46,601 nucleotides of DNA from Eubacterium sp. (GCA_017433615.1 JAFRGW010000035.1:1-46601), one strand, 5' to 3'; positions 18,616-26,917 are shown, counted from the stretch's first letter. Made by a program: numbers and translations. Notes: generated by a model from the sequence alone, not told the origin.

Positions 18616-20178
18616 TCACTGCATTTCATCCGGTGTGATCGTCACCACATCCTCCGCATAATTCAGCAGTGCGCCGCCGCCCTGCTTGCGGACCTGGATC
18701 CGGAAGGAAATCTCAGGTACCTGGTTTTCCTGAATTCTCAAAAATGCAGATAAATTCCGCTTCGCATGTGCACCGATTTCATCAGAGCGAAAATATGGTT
18801 TCGCTTCACTTTCATCCGCCGGCACACCGTTGACAACCGCATCTTCCATACGCAGTTCGATGTTCTCATCTGTCTTATTCACGACTGCCAGATCCCAGTT
18901 ACAGTAGCCGTGTGCCTCCTCCTGGTATTCATCTTCCGGATACCAGTCAATCCGGGTACCGATATAACCGAGCTGAATCCAGTCATCTTCATAAATCACT
19001 TCACCGGGTGCAAATACATCTGACAATTCTCCGTGCTGCGTCAGTTTCACCGGGTACCAGTTGCCGCCTGCGCTCCGCATCATGACACCGGTATTCTGTT
19101 CTGTATCAGTCAAAACCTGAAGTTTCATCTCCGCAGCGGATGTGATTCCGGCTTCTTCCAGCTCGCTTTCACCAATTCTGAAATCAAAGTATCGAAGAGC
19201 TCCCGCCGGGAGACTGCCTGATCCGCTTCCGTCTGAATAGAGTTCAACGGTTCTGCCATTTACTTCCGCAGCCGATATATGATATGGAATTGTCTCCTGT
19301 GAATCGTTCTCAATACAAAGAATTCCTGAGATCCCGTCTGATGCGCCGTAGTATCCGCCGCATCCAACAAGCGAAATCTTAATGCCGCCTTCATCACGCA
19401 GCACCTGCGCTTCCGCCAGCATATCATATGCCGGTTCACAAATCAGTTCCGGCGCATAATCTTCAGGGAAAGAAACTTTAAACGGTTCTTCTGTCAGCAA
19501 CTTCTGATTTCCATTCTCGTCCTGTTCCCAGGAATAAACCTGTGCCATACCGGATATCGACTCCAGTGCGATCCCGTCCCGCTCCATCAGCAATATGGAC
19601 TGGGTGAGGGAATCCGACTGACTGTCAGCCGCACTCCCGGGTTCTGTAGAGACAAACACATTTGCATCCGTACAGATATCATCATTCAGATGAATGTCAT
19701 TGATCTCAAAAATCAAGTTATCTTCCGCGGCACTGGAAACACGGAATACATCACATCTGACGCCGCTGTCATAGCGAAGCCCGCACAGATATTCCGCCGT
19801 AATCCCCAGTTCGTCAAATACCGGCCAGCGATACTGCTGTCCGGCAGCATCCATTCCGGTCTGAAGTGTGCCCGTACTTTCTCCTCCGGCGTCTTTTTGC
19901 AGCCCCGCCTCTGATCCGGCTTCAGCGTCTGCTCCTTCTGCCGGTTCTGCCGTTGATCCGGCATCAGTGCCTGCTCCTTCTGCCGCTGATGCGGCTTCAC
20001 TTCCCGACGCCTGCAGACCTTCTGATAAAAGCGATGCAGAAGACGACGATGCACCCGCACCCTGATCCCGCGGAATTTCGCCGCTGCAGCCCGCCGCCAG
20101 CAGGCCAAATGCACAGAAGCCCGCCAGAATCCATTTCCTGTATTTTGTTATGATTGTGCTCTGTTTTTTCACACGCAC
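18616..20178 (-). CDS. Lipoprotein sharing a domain with the adjacent C11 protease
   Basis: 520 residues, GTG start (a second GTG two codons on is possible), GGGAGAGG upstream. The signal peptide ends in a lipobox, LLAAGC, and is followed by about 70 residues of Ala/Ser/Glu-rich spacer. The mature part is beta-rich. Its last 250 residues parallel the C-terminus of the neighbouring clostripain-like protein: WYPVKLTQHGE versus WCPVELSQRGE, then VIYEDDWIQL versus VLFENEQMQI, then CNWDLAVVNKTDENI versus CWDLWLINKTDDVI. I infer a shared binding or structural domain. I do not recognise a named family. It begins 9 bp after the protease gene and is co-transcribed with it, so it may be a partner that presents substrates or holds the protease at the surface. 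Confidence 0.75.
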   Translation of the reverse strand: MRVKKQSTIITKYRKWILAGFCAFGLLAAGCSGEIPRDQGAGASSSSASLLSEGLQASGSEAASAAEGAGTDAGSTAEPAEGADAEAGSEAGLQKDAGGESTGTLQTGMDAAGQQYRWPVFDELGITAEYLCGLRYDSGVRCDVFRVSSAAEDNLIFEINDIHLNDDICTDANVFVSTEPGSAADSQSDSLTQSILLMERDGIALESISGMAQVYSWEQDENGNQKLLTEEPFKVSFPEDYAPELICEPAYDMLAEAQVLRDEGGIKISLVGCGGYYGASDGISGILCIENDSQETIPYHISAAEVNGRTVELYSDGSGSGSLPAGALRYFDFRIGESELEEAGITSAAEMKLQVLTDTEQNTGVMMRSAGGNWYPVKLTQHGELSDVFAPGEVIYEDDWIQLGYIGTRIDWYPEDEYQEEAHGYCNWDLAVVNKTDENIELRMEDAVVNGVPADESEAKPYFRSDEIGAHAKRNLSAFLRIQENQVPEISFRIQVRKQGGGALLNYAEDVVTITPDEMQ

Positions 20179-20187
20179 CTCTCCCGG

Positions 20188-23100
20188 TCAGCCCCTGACC
20201 GCCCTGTCAGCCGGCAGCACAAATAATTCTGTCTCTGTATACCCTTCTCTGCTTATTTCTTTGATCTCAGCAAAGACATCGTATCCGGAAGGATCCGGTT
20301 CTTCGGCGTTCAGATACTTCTTTGCTTCTACAAGTTCTGCACTTCCGGGGCCGATTTTTCCCACTGCCGTATAATTCGGCGCTTCCTCTCCTTCTTCCAG
20401 AATATCCATCATGATGACGTCATCTGTTTTATTGATCAGCCAGAGATCCCAGCACAGCGAACTAAGGGCATCGTCGGCGTATGTATACGCAAAATCAGAA
20501 GAATCTGCTTCTTCTGTTTCCGGATCAGCTGCTGTATTATACAGCCGGATCTGCATCTGCTCATTTTCAAAAAGGACATCACCAAATGCATCCGGATTTA
20601 CCGTATCCTGTTCTCCCCTCTGAGAGAGTTCAACAGGACACCAGACAATCTCCCCGCCCAATACCGTCAACACACGCATGCTGCCGATCGATGCAATCCG
20701 TTCCGGGCGCTCCTCAAAGCTGTTCTCCACAGCCCCCCGGATCCTCTTGAACGGAATGGACAGACTTTTATACCACTTCCCGCCAGGTGCAATCTTATTA
20801 TCGGCATCGTTCCGGAAAAACACGCCGTCAATCTCTACGCCCCAGGCACAGACTTCTTTCTCTTCCTTCGAAAGATTTTCCATACAGAGCACCAGATTTG
20901 CATCTGCGTATTCTCCGTCCGGATCTTCGTTCGGTGTCAGGTACTGTCCGAAATCCAACAGTGTAACACGCACATCGTTCGTCTCTGTCAGGACCTGCCG
21001 TTCCGCCAGTGCACCGAGCGCCGGCATAAGAACCGTCTCAGCCTGTACCTGATCGGCAATCTGCAGTTCCACCGGCCTGTCATAAATAAGATAGGCAGAA
21101 TTATCTTCCCGGCGCAGTTCCATCCGGAAAGCAAGTTTCTCAACTGCATCAATCCCTGCCAGTCTGCACATATTAGATATATCTGGTATCGCCTCATAGC
21201 CTTTCTCACCCGGCTCCAGCGTCATATAAACAGATCCATTTACCGACAGCGTGTTATTCACATACAGATCTCCGATCTGCAGCCGAACCGGATATTCATT
21301 CTCGTTGACAGCGGAAATCATATAGAAATCTTTGCCGCCGGCCGGATCTTCAGCTATCCGTACATCCGCCTTCACACCGGCCTCCTCCAGGATTGCGCTT
21401 TCGCTTCCCTTCTCCCACCGGATCGTCTGAATCTGCTCATTTGTTCCGGCGGCTTCGACAGGTGCCTTCTCCAGTGTAACCGGAAGCAGCTCGGATTCAT
21501 AGTGGTTCCCCTGTACGTCCTGTACATCAAACATGATGTAATATTCCATGCCGTCATCGTACATGGACTCGTAATAAAAATGAATCCCGTTCGCGACCGC
21601 CAGTTCATTGCCGGTGATCCAGTCACCCTCCGGCCACTCCCAGAAATTGATGATCCTCCCTGCATCATCCCGGGTCAGATAGCGCTCCCGGACATTATAA
21701 AACCTGAGCCATTCCCATTCGTCGAGATTCAGAGGCTGTTTTTTACCGCCTGAGATCCCGCTCTCATCATCTTCATTCTCATAAATACCCTTGACCGTCA
21801 GCTCGCCAGTTTCCTCATTTACGGCAATGGTTCCGGTCGCATTACAGATCTCATATTTTTCATCTGAATCCTCGTCTGCCAGAAAATCCCCGCGGCTCGC
21901 CTGCATATTCAGGACAGAGTATTCCGTAACGCCTTCTGTCGTGTCCCACATCCGTGTCACGGGTATATGTCTGCTGCCGTATTCATCCGAAACATAGATC
22001 GCTTTTCCGCCGAATTCTGCCGTCAGAAGTCCGTTCTTGTCCGTAACATTTGTACTCATAAAGACCGGCGCATACAGTTCCTCTCCGCGCCGCTGCAGAA
22101 TATAATATGCCGCACTGGCGAACTGTTCTTCCTGCTCCGGTGTCAGCTGCATCTGGTAAACAGACGGTCTGTCGCCCTTGACGGGCTGCATCTTTTCCGT
22201 GAATGCCTCTTTCAGGTCAGTTCCGAGCCAGATCTTTTCATACCGCTCCAGATAACTGTGGTAATGCGGAAAAAATCCCATTTTGGCATATTCATCTTTC
22301 CACGCAGCCATATAATAGTTTTTATTGTAGTAGGGATAAAACAGACTCAGTCCGCAGCATCCGTCCACATTTGCTTTCGAATACAAGACGCAGTCATCCA
22401 GTGCATGCAGCGCAGCCTGCGCTTCTTTTGGATAGCGCTGTGACATTTCCTGCAGCATACTTTCCATGTCTACCAGATCATATTCCGATCCGGTACTGGC
22501 TCTTCCGAGACCATGTGTGTGTACACGCGCAACTGCCAGCTTGTTAAAATCACCACTGACATCATCCTGTGCAGCGGCAAACAGCGCATCAATTGCTTCC
22601 GCCAGTTTCTCCGTATAGCCAAGATCCAGCGCCGCAAGCGTCACGTCACTCTGGAAAAACTCCTTGTCCTGAAAGTAGTCTTCGCAGAAAGAAATATATT
22701 GTTCTACAACTTCTGCCGCCAGCACATCGGAAGACTTATGACCGACATCCTTCAGAAACTGATAATTCCAGCCGAAGCTCGGTTCCGTTTCCTGGGATGC
22801 AATCAGATAATCCGCATAGTCCGATACCGTACAGGCAAGTTCTGCCGATGCCATCAGACAGGCATCAAACCCGATGATTGATAATTTTTTCCCTGCTTTT
22901 TCCGGGACGCCGGATTCTGCCGAAGCATTGTTTCCCGCAGCGTCATCGCCGCCGGTCCCAAAAGGCGATGCCTCCAGCGCCTCCTTCATCTCCGGCAATG
23001 TCAGACCGTCGCCGCCAAAAACCGTGTCACTCCCATAACCAATCACAGGACCGCTTCCATGATCCCAGAGAATCAGGTCATAGGCATCCGCAGGGTAGTT

Positions 23101-23697
23101 CTCGTAACCATACTGCAGAAACCGCGCCAGATTTGCCGGGTCGCCCATGGAAGTCTGTTCGTATGTCTCCAGTTCCGTCCATCTCCCCTGCTCCAGATGG
23201 AACAATGTATTGGCGTCACTCGGAACATCGCTGTGCCAGTCCGTGGATCCGCCTGCGTAGATCAGTACATTGGTACAGGACGGATCAATCCCGCTGGCGG
23301 CGATCTCCGCCATATCATCTGTAGCGGCAGAGCCGGACGATTCCAGATCTGATCCGACCATATAAATCATGAGCGTAACGGTCTCCGGCTCTTCCAGCAC
23401 ACCTGCATCCGGCAGAACATCATCTTCATCAGTGCCGGGAAGCTTCGGCGTCCATACAGCCGGCTTATCAGCGTTCCCGATCTGGAACGGATCCACTTCC
23501 GGTTTCTCCGTATCACTGATCCGGAACGGATTGCTCTCCGCATCGCCCACGGTGCCCGTGGTGCTGCTCCGATCTATGTTTGCATCTGCAGAAATACATT
23601 GATTACATATAACAAAAAAAACACAGCAGATCAGCATCCGGATGATCCTCCGGATGCGTCTGCTGTTATGATTTTGAATACCTGTATTTCTCTTCAT
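20188..23697 (-). CDS. Clostripain-family (C11) cysteine protease, large secreted form
   Basis: About 1169 residues, against roughly 500-800 for many C11 proteins. A signal peptide (about 15-36) is followed by an acidic spacer, then the C11 catalytic domain: LMIYMVGSDLES, LILWDHGSG with the catalytic His at about 213, and IIGFDACLMASAEL with the catalytic Cys at about 280, then ASQETEPSFGW. The remaining 700 residues are beta-rich modules, the last two homologous to the lipoprotein encoded next. C11 enzymes cut after Arg or Lys and mature by self-cleavage. The frame is open to an ATG at 23868, but that part does not look like an exported protein and has no ribosome binding site, so I start at 23697 (GGTGGG just upstream). 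Second gene of unit A. Confidence 0.88.
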   Translation of the reverse strand: MKRNTGIQNHNSRRIRRIIRMLICCVFFVICNQCISADANIDRSSTTGTVGDAESNPFRISDTEKPEVDPFQIGNADKPAVWTPKLPGTDEDDVLPDAGVLEEPETVTLMIYMVGSDLESSGSAATDDMAEIAASGIDPSCTNVLIYAGGSTDWHSDVPSDANTLFHLEQGRWTELETYEQTSMGDPANLARFLQYGYENYPADAYDLILWDHGSGPVIGYGSDTVFGGDGLTLPEMKEALEASPFGTGGDDAAGNNASAESGVPEKAGKKLSIIGFDACLMASAELACTVSDYADYLIASQETEPSFGWNYQFLKDVGHKSSDVLAAEVVEQYISFCEDYFQDKEFFQSDVTLAALDLGYTEKLAEAIDALFAAAQDDVSGDFNKLAVARVHTHGLGRASTGSEYDLVDMESMLQEMSQRYPKEAQAALHALDDCVLYSKANVDGCCGLSLFYPYYNKNYYMAAWKDEYAKMGFFPHYHSYLERYEKIWLGTDLKEAFTEKMQPVKGDRPSVYQMQLTPEQEEQFASAAYYILQRRGEELYAPVFMSTNVTDKNGLLTAEFGGKAIYVSDEYGSRHIPVTRMWDTTEGVTEYSVLNMQASRGDFLADEDSDEKYEICNATGTIAVNEETGELTVKGIYENEDDESGISGGKKQPLNLDEWEWLRFYNVRERYLTRDDAGRIINFWEWPEGDWITGNELAVANGIHFYYESMYDDGMEYYIMFDVQDVQGNHYESELLPVTLEKAPVEAAGTNEQIQTIRWEKGSESAILEEAGVKADVRIAEDPAGGKDFYMISAVNENEYPVRLQIGDLYVNNTLSVNGSVYMTLEPGEKGYEAIPDISNMCRLAGIDAVEKLAFRMELRREDNSAYLIYDRPVELQIADQVQAETVLMPALGALAERQVLTETNDVRVTLLDFGQYLTPNEDPDGEYADANLVLCMENLSKEEKEVCAWGVEIDGVFFRNDADNKIAPGGKWYKSLSIPFKRIRGAVENSFEERPERIASIGSMRVLTVLGGEIVWCPVELSQRGEQDTVNPDAFGDVLFENEQMQIRLYNTAADPETEEADSSDFAYTYADDALSSLCWDLWLINKTDDVIMMDILEEGEEAPNYTAVGKIGPGSAELVEAKKYLNAEEPDPSGYDVFAEIKEISREGYTETELFVLPADRAVRG

Positions 23698-23891
23698 TTT
23701 CCCACCAGGACATGCTTTGCAAAGTATCTCGACGTCATCAACGGGTCCTGCTGTATCTATCATATCACAAAATTGATTCTGCCGAGATAGAAACTTATTC
23801 CTGCGGGAAAATTCAGCTGTTTGCGGCAGATTCCGGTCCCGCCCGTCCGAGGCGGGGGACTCCCCCATCTGCGTTGATCCAGTCTGTCACA
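23698..23891 (-). other. Intergenic spacer with GC-rich overlapping hairpins
   Basis: A 194-bp gap inside unit A. At 23838-23866 CCCGCC pairs with GGCGGG (7-nt loop), and the same G run can instead pair with CCCCC to the right, giving two mutually exclusive hairpins. No T tract follows. It may attenuate expression of the protease relative to the small first gene; I see no other feature here. Confidence 0.4.
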
Positions 23892-24323
23892 TCAGGCAAT
23901 CTGTCCCACTTCAATCTGAATGATTACTCTGTCTTTATCACAAATAACATGCACGTTGTCTTTCTCATCTCTCTGCAGAATCTCATACACTGCCGTCCAG
24001 ATCAGCACAAGATCATCCCAGCCCAGATCATCCTTCATTTCACGATAATACCCGTCTTTATCTTCATCTCTGGTTTCAAAATATTTCTCTACGATTTCCA
24101 AAAGCTTATGCAGCCAGGAATCTTCATTCTCATTCGGATCGTCCGGCAGATCTGTTTCGTCATCAAATGAACCAGTCGTTTCAATCGCGATCTTCTTGAC
24201 CTGCGGAAGCTTCTGAGCAGATGCTGCAAAAACAGATACATCCCCCGCTAACAGATAGAGGATCCCGACAGCCGCAAACCCAATCATCATCCTGACTATA
24301 AAATGTCTTACAACCGCTTTCAT
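23892..24323 (-). CDS. Small exported protein, first gene of unit A
   Basis: About 143 residues with a signal peptide (hydrophobic FIVRMMIGFAAVGILYLLAG, probable cleavage after VFAASA). The mature part is acidic. It contains DEDKDGYYREM near the middle, which resembles the start of an EF-hand/calcium loop (D-x-D-x-D-G) but lacks the usual Glu at position 12, and it ends in alternating strands (VHVICDKDRVIIQIEVG). AAGGAGGAAATT precedes the ATG at 24323; a longer frame to 24350 has no site. No family recognised. It lies directly behind the triple-repeat promoter and could be an inhibitor, propeptide-like partner or signal for the proteases that follow; this is only inferred from position. Confidence 0.65.
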   Translation of the reverse strand: MKAVVRHFIVRMMIGFAAVGILYLLAGDVSVFAASAQKLPQVKKIAIETTGSFDDETDLPDDPNENEDSWLHKLLEIVEKYFETRDEDKDGYYREMKDDLGWDDLVLIWTAVYEILQRDEKDNVHVICDKDRVIIQIEVGQIA

Positions 24324-24420
24324 AATTTCCTCCTTCTGCTGTATCAGCAAATATTTTCATTTCGTTGTTAACTTTCGTCAGTTCCTTCTCTCGATTTGTT
24401 TTTCTGTTCTCTATGGTTGT

Positions 24421-24485
24421 ATGATAACGGAACTATTTTTAATTGGCTTTATTATTATTTTAATACGCGTGCCTTTCCCTTTAAT
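24421..24485 (-). promoter_or_regulatory. Triple direct-repeat promoter of unit A
   Basis: On the minus strand, ATTAAAG at 24485-24479, ATTAAAA at 24464-24458 and ATTAAAA at 24443-24437 are spaced 21 bp. TATCAT at 24426-24421 begins 17 nt after the start of the last repeat. TTCC lies between repeat and -10, as at the unit C promoter (TTCTCC at unit B). No -35 consensus is seen. Confidence 0.8.
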
Positions 24486-24487
24486 AA

Positions 24488-24874
24488 TTCACTTGTTTTT
24501 GCATTGAAGAACAGAGCGACGTAACTCCATACGATGCTCCTGTGCTTGGATATGTACAAGGTGAAGCCGATATTTTCACCTATGACCTTCGAACTGTTAC
24601 ATTTGATCTATCATCAAAATCTGCGGAAGGTGAAGAACCCGAAAACGAACGATATGAAAAAACAGGAACTGTAATAGGCCCGAATCCTCATAATCCAAGT
24701 TTGAATGAAAAATACGGAAACAATTCCTGGGATATTAAATACGGAGATAATCCCGTTCGCGAGTTGGTTTTTTTCAGAGATGATATCGATGTTAGCGCTT
24801 ATATCGGAAAAGAAGTCACATTTTCTTTTGTATATGGAGACAATCACGCAGTTGATGCTTACATCGTCGAATAA
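24488..24874 (+). pseudogene. Orphan plus-strand gene remnant
   Basis: An open frame runs from just after a stop codon at 24485 to TAA at 24874, about 128 codons. It encodes a protein-like sequence (TPYDAPVLGYVQGEADIFTY, then YGDNPVRELVFFRDDID and VTFSFVYGDNHAVDAY). It has no ATG, no ribosome binding site and no promoter; the only usable start is a GTG at 24542 without a site. Base composition is clearly more AT-rich than its neighbours. It looks like the 3' end of a longer gene whose 5' part was replaced by the unit A promoter. I do not recognise the family. Confidence 0.5.
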
Positions 24875-24875
24875 T

Positions 24876-24909
24876 AAGGAACTGCCGAACATAAAGTCGG
24901 CAGTTCCTT
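24876..24909. terminator. Bidirectional terminator
   Basis: A perfect 13-bp stem, AAGGAACTGCCGA with TCGGCAGTTCCTT, and an 8-nt loop are followed by ATTTT on the plus strand and by TATTATT on the minus strand. It ends the orphan plus-strand remnant and probably also the binding-protein gene. Confidence 0.9.
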
Positions 24910-24994
24910 ATTTTCGCTTATCGAGACAGGTTTTCCAAATAAAAGCTGTTTTTTCGAACATGAACTACATTGGGATTCGCCTCCTGCTGAAACA

Positions 24995-26044
24995 TCATCC
25001 ATTAAACCGGTCAATCACATCCCGAACCGTTCCGTCAGCGATCAAATCATTCAGTGCGTCCGAAACTGCCTGATAAAGGTTCGAGTGATCTTTTTTGATT
25101 CCAATCGCATAAGATTCTGATTCCAGCCATGCATCGGATCCCTCAATCTTTACCAGATCGTCATTCCCGCTCACATAATAATCTGCCAGTTCCTCAGACA
25201 TAAACAGTATGTCAACGGCACCTGTACGCATCTGCGTAACTGCTGAATTGAGATCCGCAAATGAACTTATAGAGTGATCAGATCCAAATTCTATTTGGCA
25301 CATAGCCTCTGTTGTTGATGCCGTCTGACAGCCGATAACCAGCCCTTCGAGATCTTCTACTCCGGCAGCTGCAGCCGCATTGCTGTTTTTCACTGCAACA
25401 GCAGCCTGATATGTCTCATAATAAGGTTCTGTAAAATCAAGCACCTGCTTCCTTTCTTCGGTCGCCGTGATGCCTGACATCGCAATATCCTCCTCTCCCT
25501 CCTCGGTAGAAGAAAGGATCTCATCAAAATTCATCGGGTCCACGGCAAGCTCAAGTCCGAGTTTTTCTGCAATTTTTGCAGCGATCTCAATATCAATTCC
25601 AGTATATGTTCCATCATCATTCACATATTCGAACGGAGGATAATCAATATCTGTTGCCATGTGCAGTTTTCCACTCTCTGTCAGTTCAAGATCATCCGCG
25701 ATGCCGGAAGCACTGTCACTGTCAGCTTCCGGGGTACTCGATCCCGATGTATTTGAAACCACATCCACTGTCCCCGATCCCGGATCAGGCTTCGGAAGTG
25801 TTTGAAGACGCAGCAGCTGCCAGATAACAACGACCACAGCCGCAGCCAGAAGAAGCAGCCACCATTTTTTGGAGAAAGCGTGTTTGTGACGATCATCATG
25901 TGGAATGCCAACGGCATCATTCTCCCTGATATAATTCTTATCAGTATTATTTTTATCCAAAGACTTTTCTTCCGGAGATATTCCGCACTCCTGCAGTGTC
26001 GGTTCCGCATGCAGAGATCTTTTTTCCAGCATATAATTCTTCAT
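24995..26044 (-). CDS. Membrane-anchored amino-acid-type substrate-binding protein
   Basis: 349 residues. The C-terminal 230 residues are a family 3 solute-binding domain: LHMATDIDYPPFEYVNDDG, GIDIEIAAKIAEKLGLEL, DIAMSGITATEERKQVLDF, then the hinge and second lobe to DVIDRFNG. Instead of a lipoprotein signal it has a hydrophilic N-terminus of about 60 residues containing HDDRHKHAFSKK, then one membrane segment (WWLLLLAAAVVVVIWQLL) and a Ser/Asp-rich linker. No permease or ATPase gene is adjacent, so it is either served by a transporter elsewhere or is a receptor. It has its own promoter at 26080-26109 and ends at the bidirectional terminator. AGGGGG lies 4 nt before the ATG. Confidence 0.88.
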   Translation of the reverse strand: MKNYMLEKRSLHAEPTLQECGISPEEKSLDKNNTDKNYIRENDAVGIPHDDRHKHAFSKKWWLLLLAAAVVVVIWQLLRLQTLPKPDPGSGTVDVVSNTSGSSTPEADSDSASGIADDLELTESGKLHMATDIDYPPFEYVNDDGTYTGIDIEIAAKIAEKLGLELAVDPMNFDEILSSTEEGEEDIAMSGITATEERKQVLDFTEPYYETYQAAVAVKNSNAAAAAGVEDLEGLVIGCQTASTTEAMCQIEFGSDHSISSFADLNSAVTQMRTGAVDILFMSEELADYYVSGNDDLVKIEGSDAWLESESYAIGIKKDHSNLYQAVSDALNDLIADGTVRDVIDRFNG

Positions 26045-26079
26045 CGGGCCCCCTGTTCGTTATTGAAAAATGCATTTTC

Positions 26080-26109
26080 AGTATATCATCCTTCCTGTTT
26101 TTTAGACAA
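26080..26109 (-). promoter_or_regulatory. Vegetative promoter of the binding-protein gene
   Basis: On the minus strand, TTGTCT at 26109-26104 and TATACT at 26085-26080 have an 18-bp spacer, about 35 nt before the ATG. Confidence 0.6.
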
Positions 26110-26166
26110 TAATATATAAAATAATGCGTGTGAAACAAATTTAGAGTATGATTGAGGCTTTTCAGC

Positions 26167-26247
26167 TTAGCCAAAGTATCTGTCAAGCAGTCTCTTGCGT
26201 GCCTTGCCGTGTCTTGCCTCGTCGCGGGCCATCTCATGAATTCTGTC
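26167..26247 (-). pseudogene. Rubrerythrin 3'-end remnant (second copy)
   Basis: 81 bp encoding [21 protein letters not shown] and the stop codon. By eye it matches the last 27 codons of the intact rubrerythrin gene (26327-26407) at about 73 of 81 bases. It lies directly behind that gene's terminator. There is no start, so it is a relic of a tandem duplication, most of whose second copy has been deleted. Loss of the body with retention of the tail is clear from the sequence. Confidence 0.85.
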
Positions 26248-26254
26248 GTCAAAT

Positions 26255-26312
26255 AAGGATGCAAAAACGGGAGAGAAACATAAATGCTTCTCTCCCGTTT
26301 TATTGCATCCTT
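26255..26312 (-). terminator. Terminator of the rubrerythrin gene
   Basis: A two-part hairpin: outer arms AAGGATGCAA/TTGCATCCTT and inner arms AAACGGGAGAGAA/TTCTCTCCCGTTT, with T runs. It separates the intact gene from the remnant. Confidence 0.85.
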
Positions 26313-26326
26313 ACAGGACTCGTTAC

Positions 26327-26869
26327 TTAACCAAAGTATCTGTCAAGCAGTCCCTTGAGTGCCTTGCCGTGTCTTGCCTCATCGCGAGCCATCTCATGAA
26401 CGGTGTCATGGATTGCATCGAGGTTCAGCGCTTTTGCTCTCTTAGCCAGATCTGTCTTGCCTGCGGTTGCGCCGTTCTCAGCGTCTACGCGCATCTGAAG
26501 GTTCTTCTTGGTGCTGTCTGTAACAACTTCGCCGAGAAGCTCCGCGAACTTGGCAGCATGCTCAGCCTCTTCCCATGCAGCCTTTTCCCAGTACAGTCCG
26601 ATCTCCGGATAGCCTTCTCTGTGTGCGACGCGTGCCATTGCGAGGTACATACCAACCTCAGAGCACTCGCCTTCGAAGTTTGCGCGAAGGTCAGCCTTGA
26701 TGTCATCCGGAACATCGGATGCAACGCCGACTACATGCTCAGCTGCCCATACAAGATCCTCAGCCTGCTCTGAGAACTTGGAAGCCGGTGCCTTACATAC
26801 CGGACATGCCTCAGGCGGAGTATCTCCCTCATGAACGTAACCACATACATTACAAACCCATTTCTTCAT
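26327..26869 (-). CDS. rbr: Reverse rubrerythrin (rubredoxin domain first)
   Basis: 180 residues. An N-terminal rubredoxin domain has CNVCGY and CPVCKAP as the two Cys pairs for the Fe(Cys)4 site. A ferritin-like four-helix domain follows with the di-iron ligands ([38 protein letters not shown]). With the rubredoxin domain first, this is the reverse type, which in clostridia reduces hydrogen peroxide and oxygen with NADH through rubredoxin partners. AAAGGAAAG precedes the ATG at 26869; the frame is open further upstream but without a site. It lies downstream of perR and has a candidate PerR site upstream, so peroxide induction is likely. A broken second copy follows its terminator. Confidence 0.93.
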   Translation of the reverse strand: MKKWVCNVCGYVHEGDTPPEACPVCKAPASKFSEQAEDLVWAAEHVVGVASDVPDDIKADLRANFEGECSEVGMYLAMARVAHREGYPEIGLYWEKAAWEEAEHAAKFAELLGEVVTDSTKKNLQMRVDAENGATAGKTDLAKRAKALNLDAIHDTVHEMARDEARHGKALKGLLDRYFG

Positions 26870-26917
26870 CGTTTCTTTCCTTTCTTTGAAAAAAAATAGT
26901 GAACTGTTTCTGCTGCG

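Noticed and set aside
23698-23868. Longer start for the large C11 protease
   Set aside because: The extra 57 codons would precede the signal peptide, have no ribosome binding site and cover the hairpin region.
15-24323. Prophage or integrative element
   Set aside because: No integrase, transposase, structural gene, tRNA or attachment-like direct repeats were found at the edges that are visible.
25953-26264. 103-codon minus-strand frame upstream of the binding-protein gene
   Set aside because: It reads the rubrerythrin remnant in the wrong frame and overlaps the binding-protein start and promoter.
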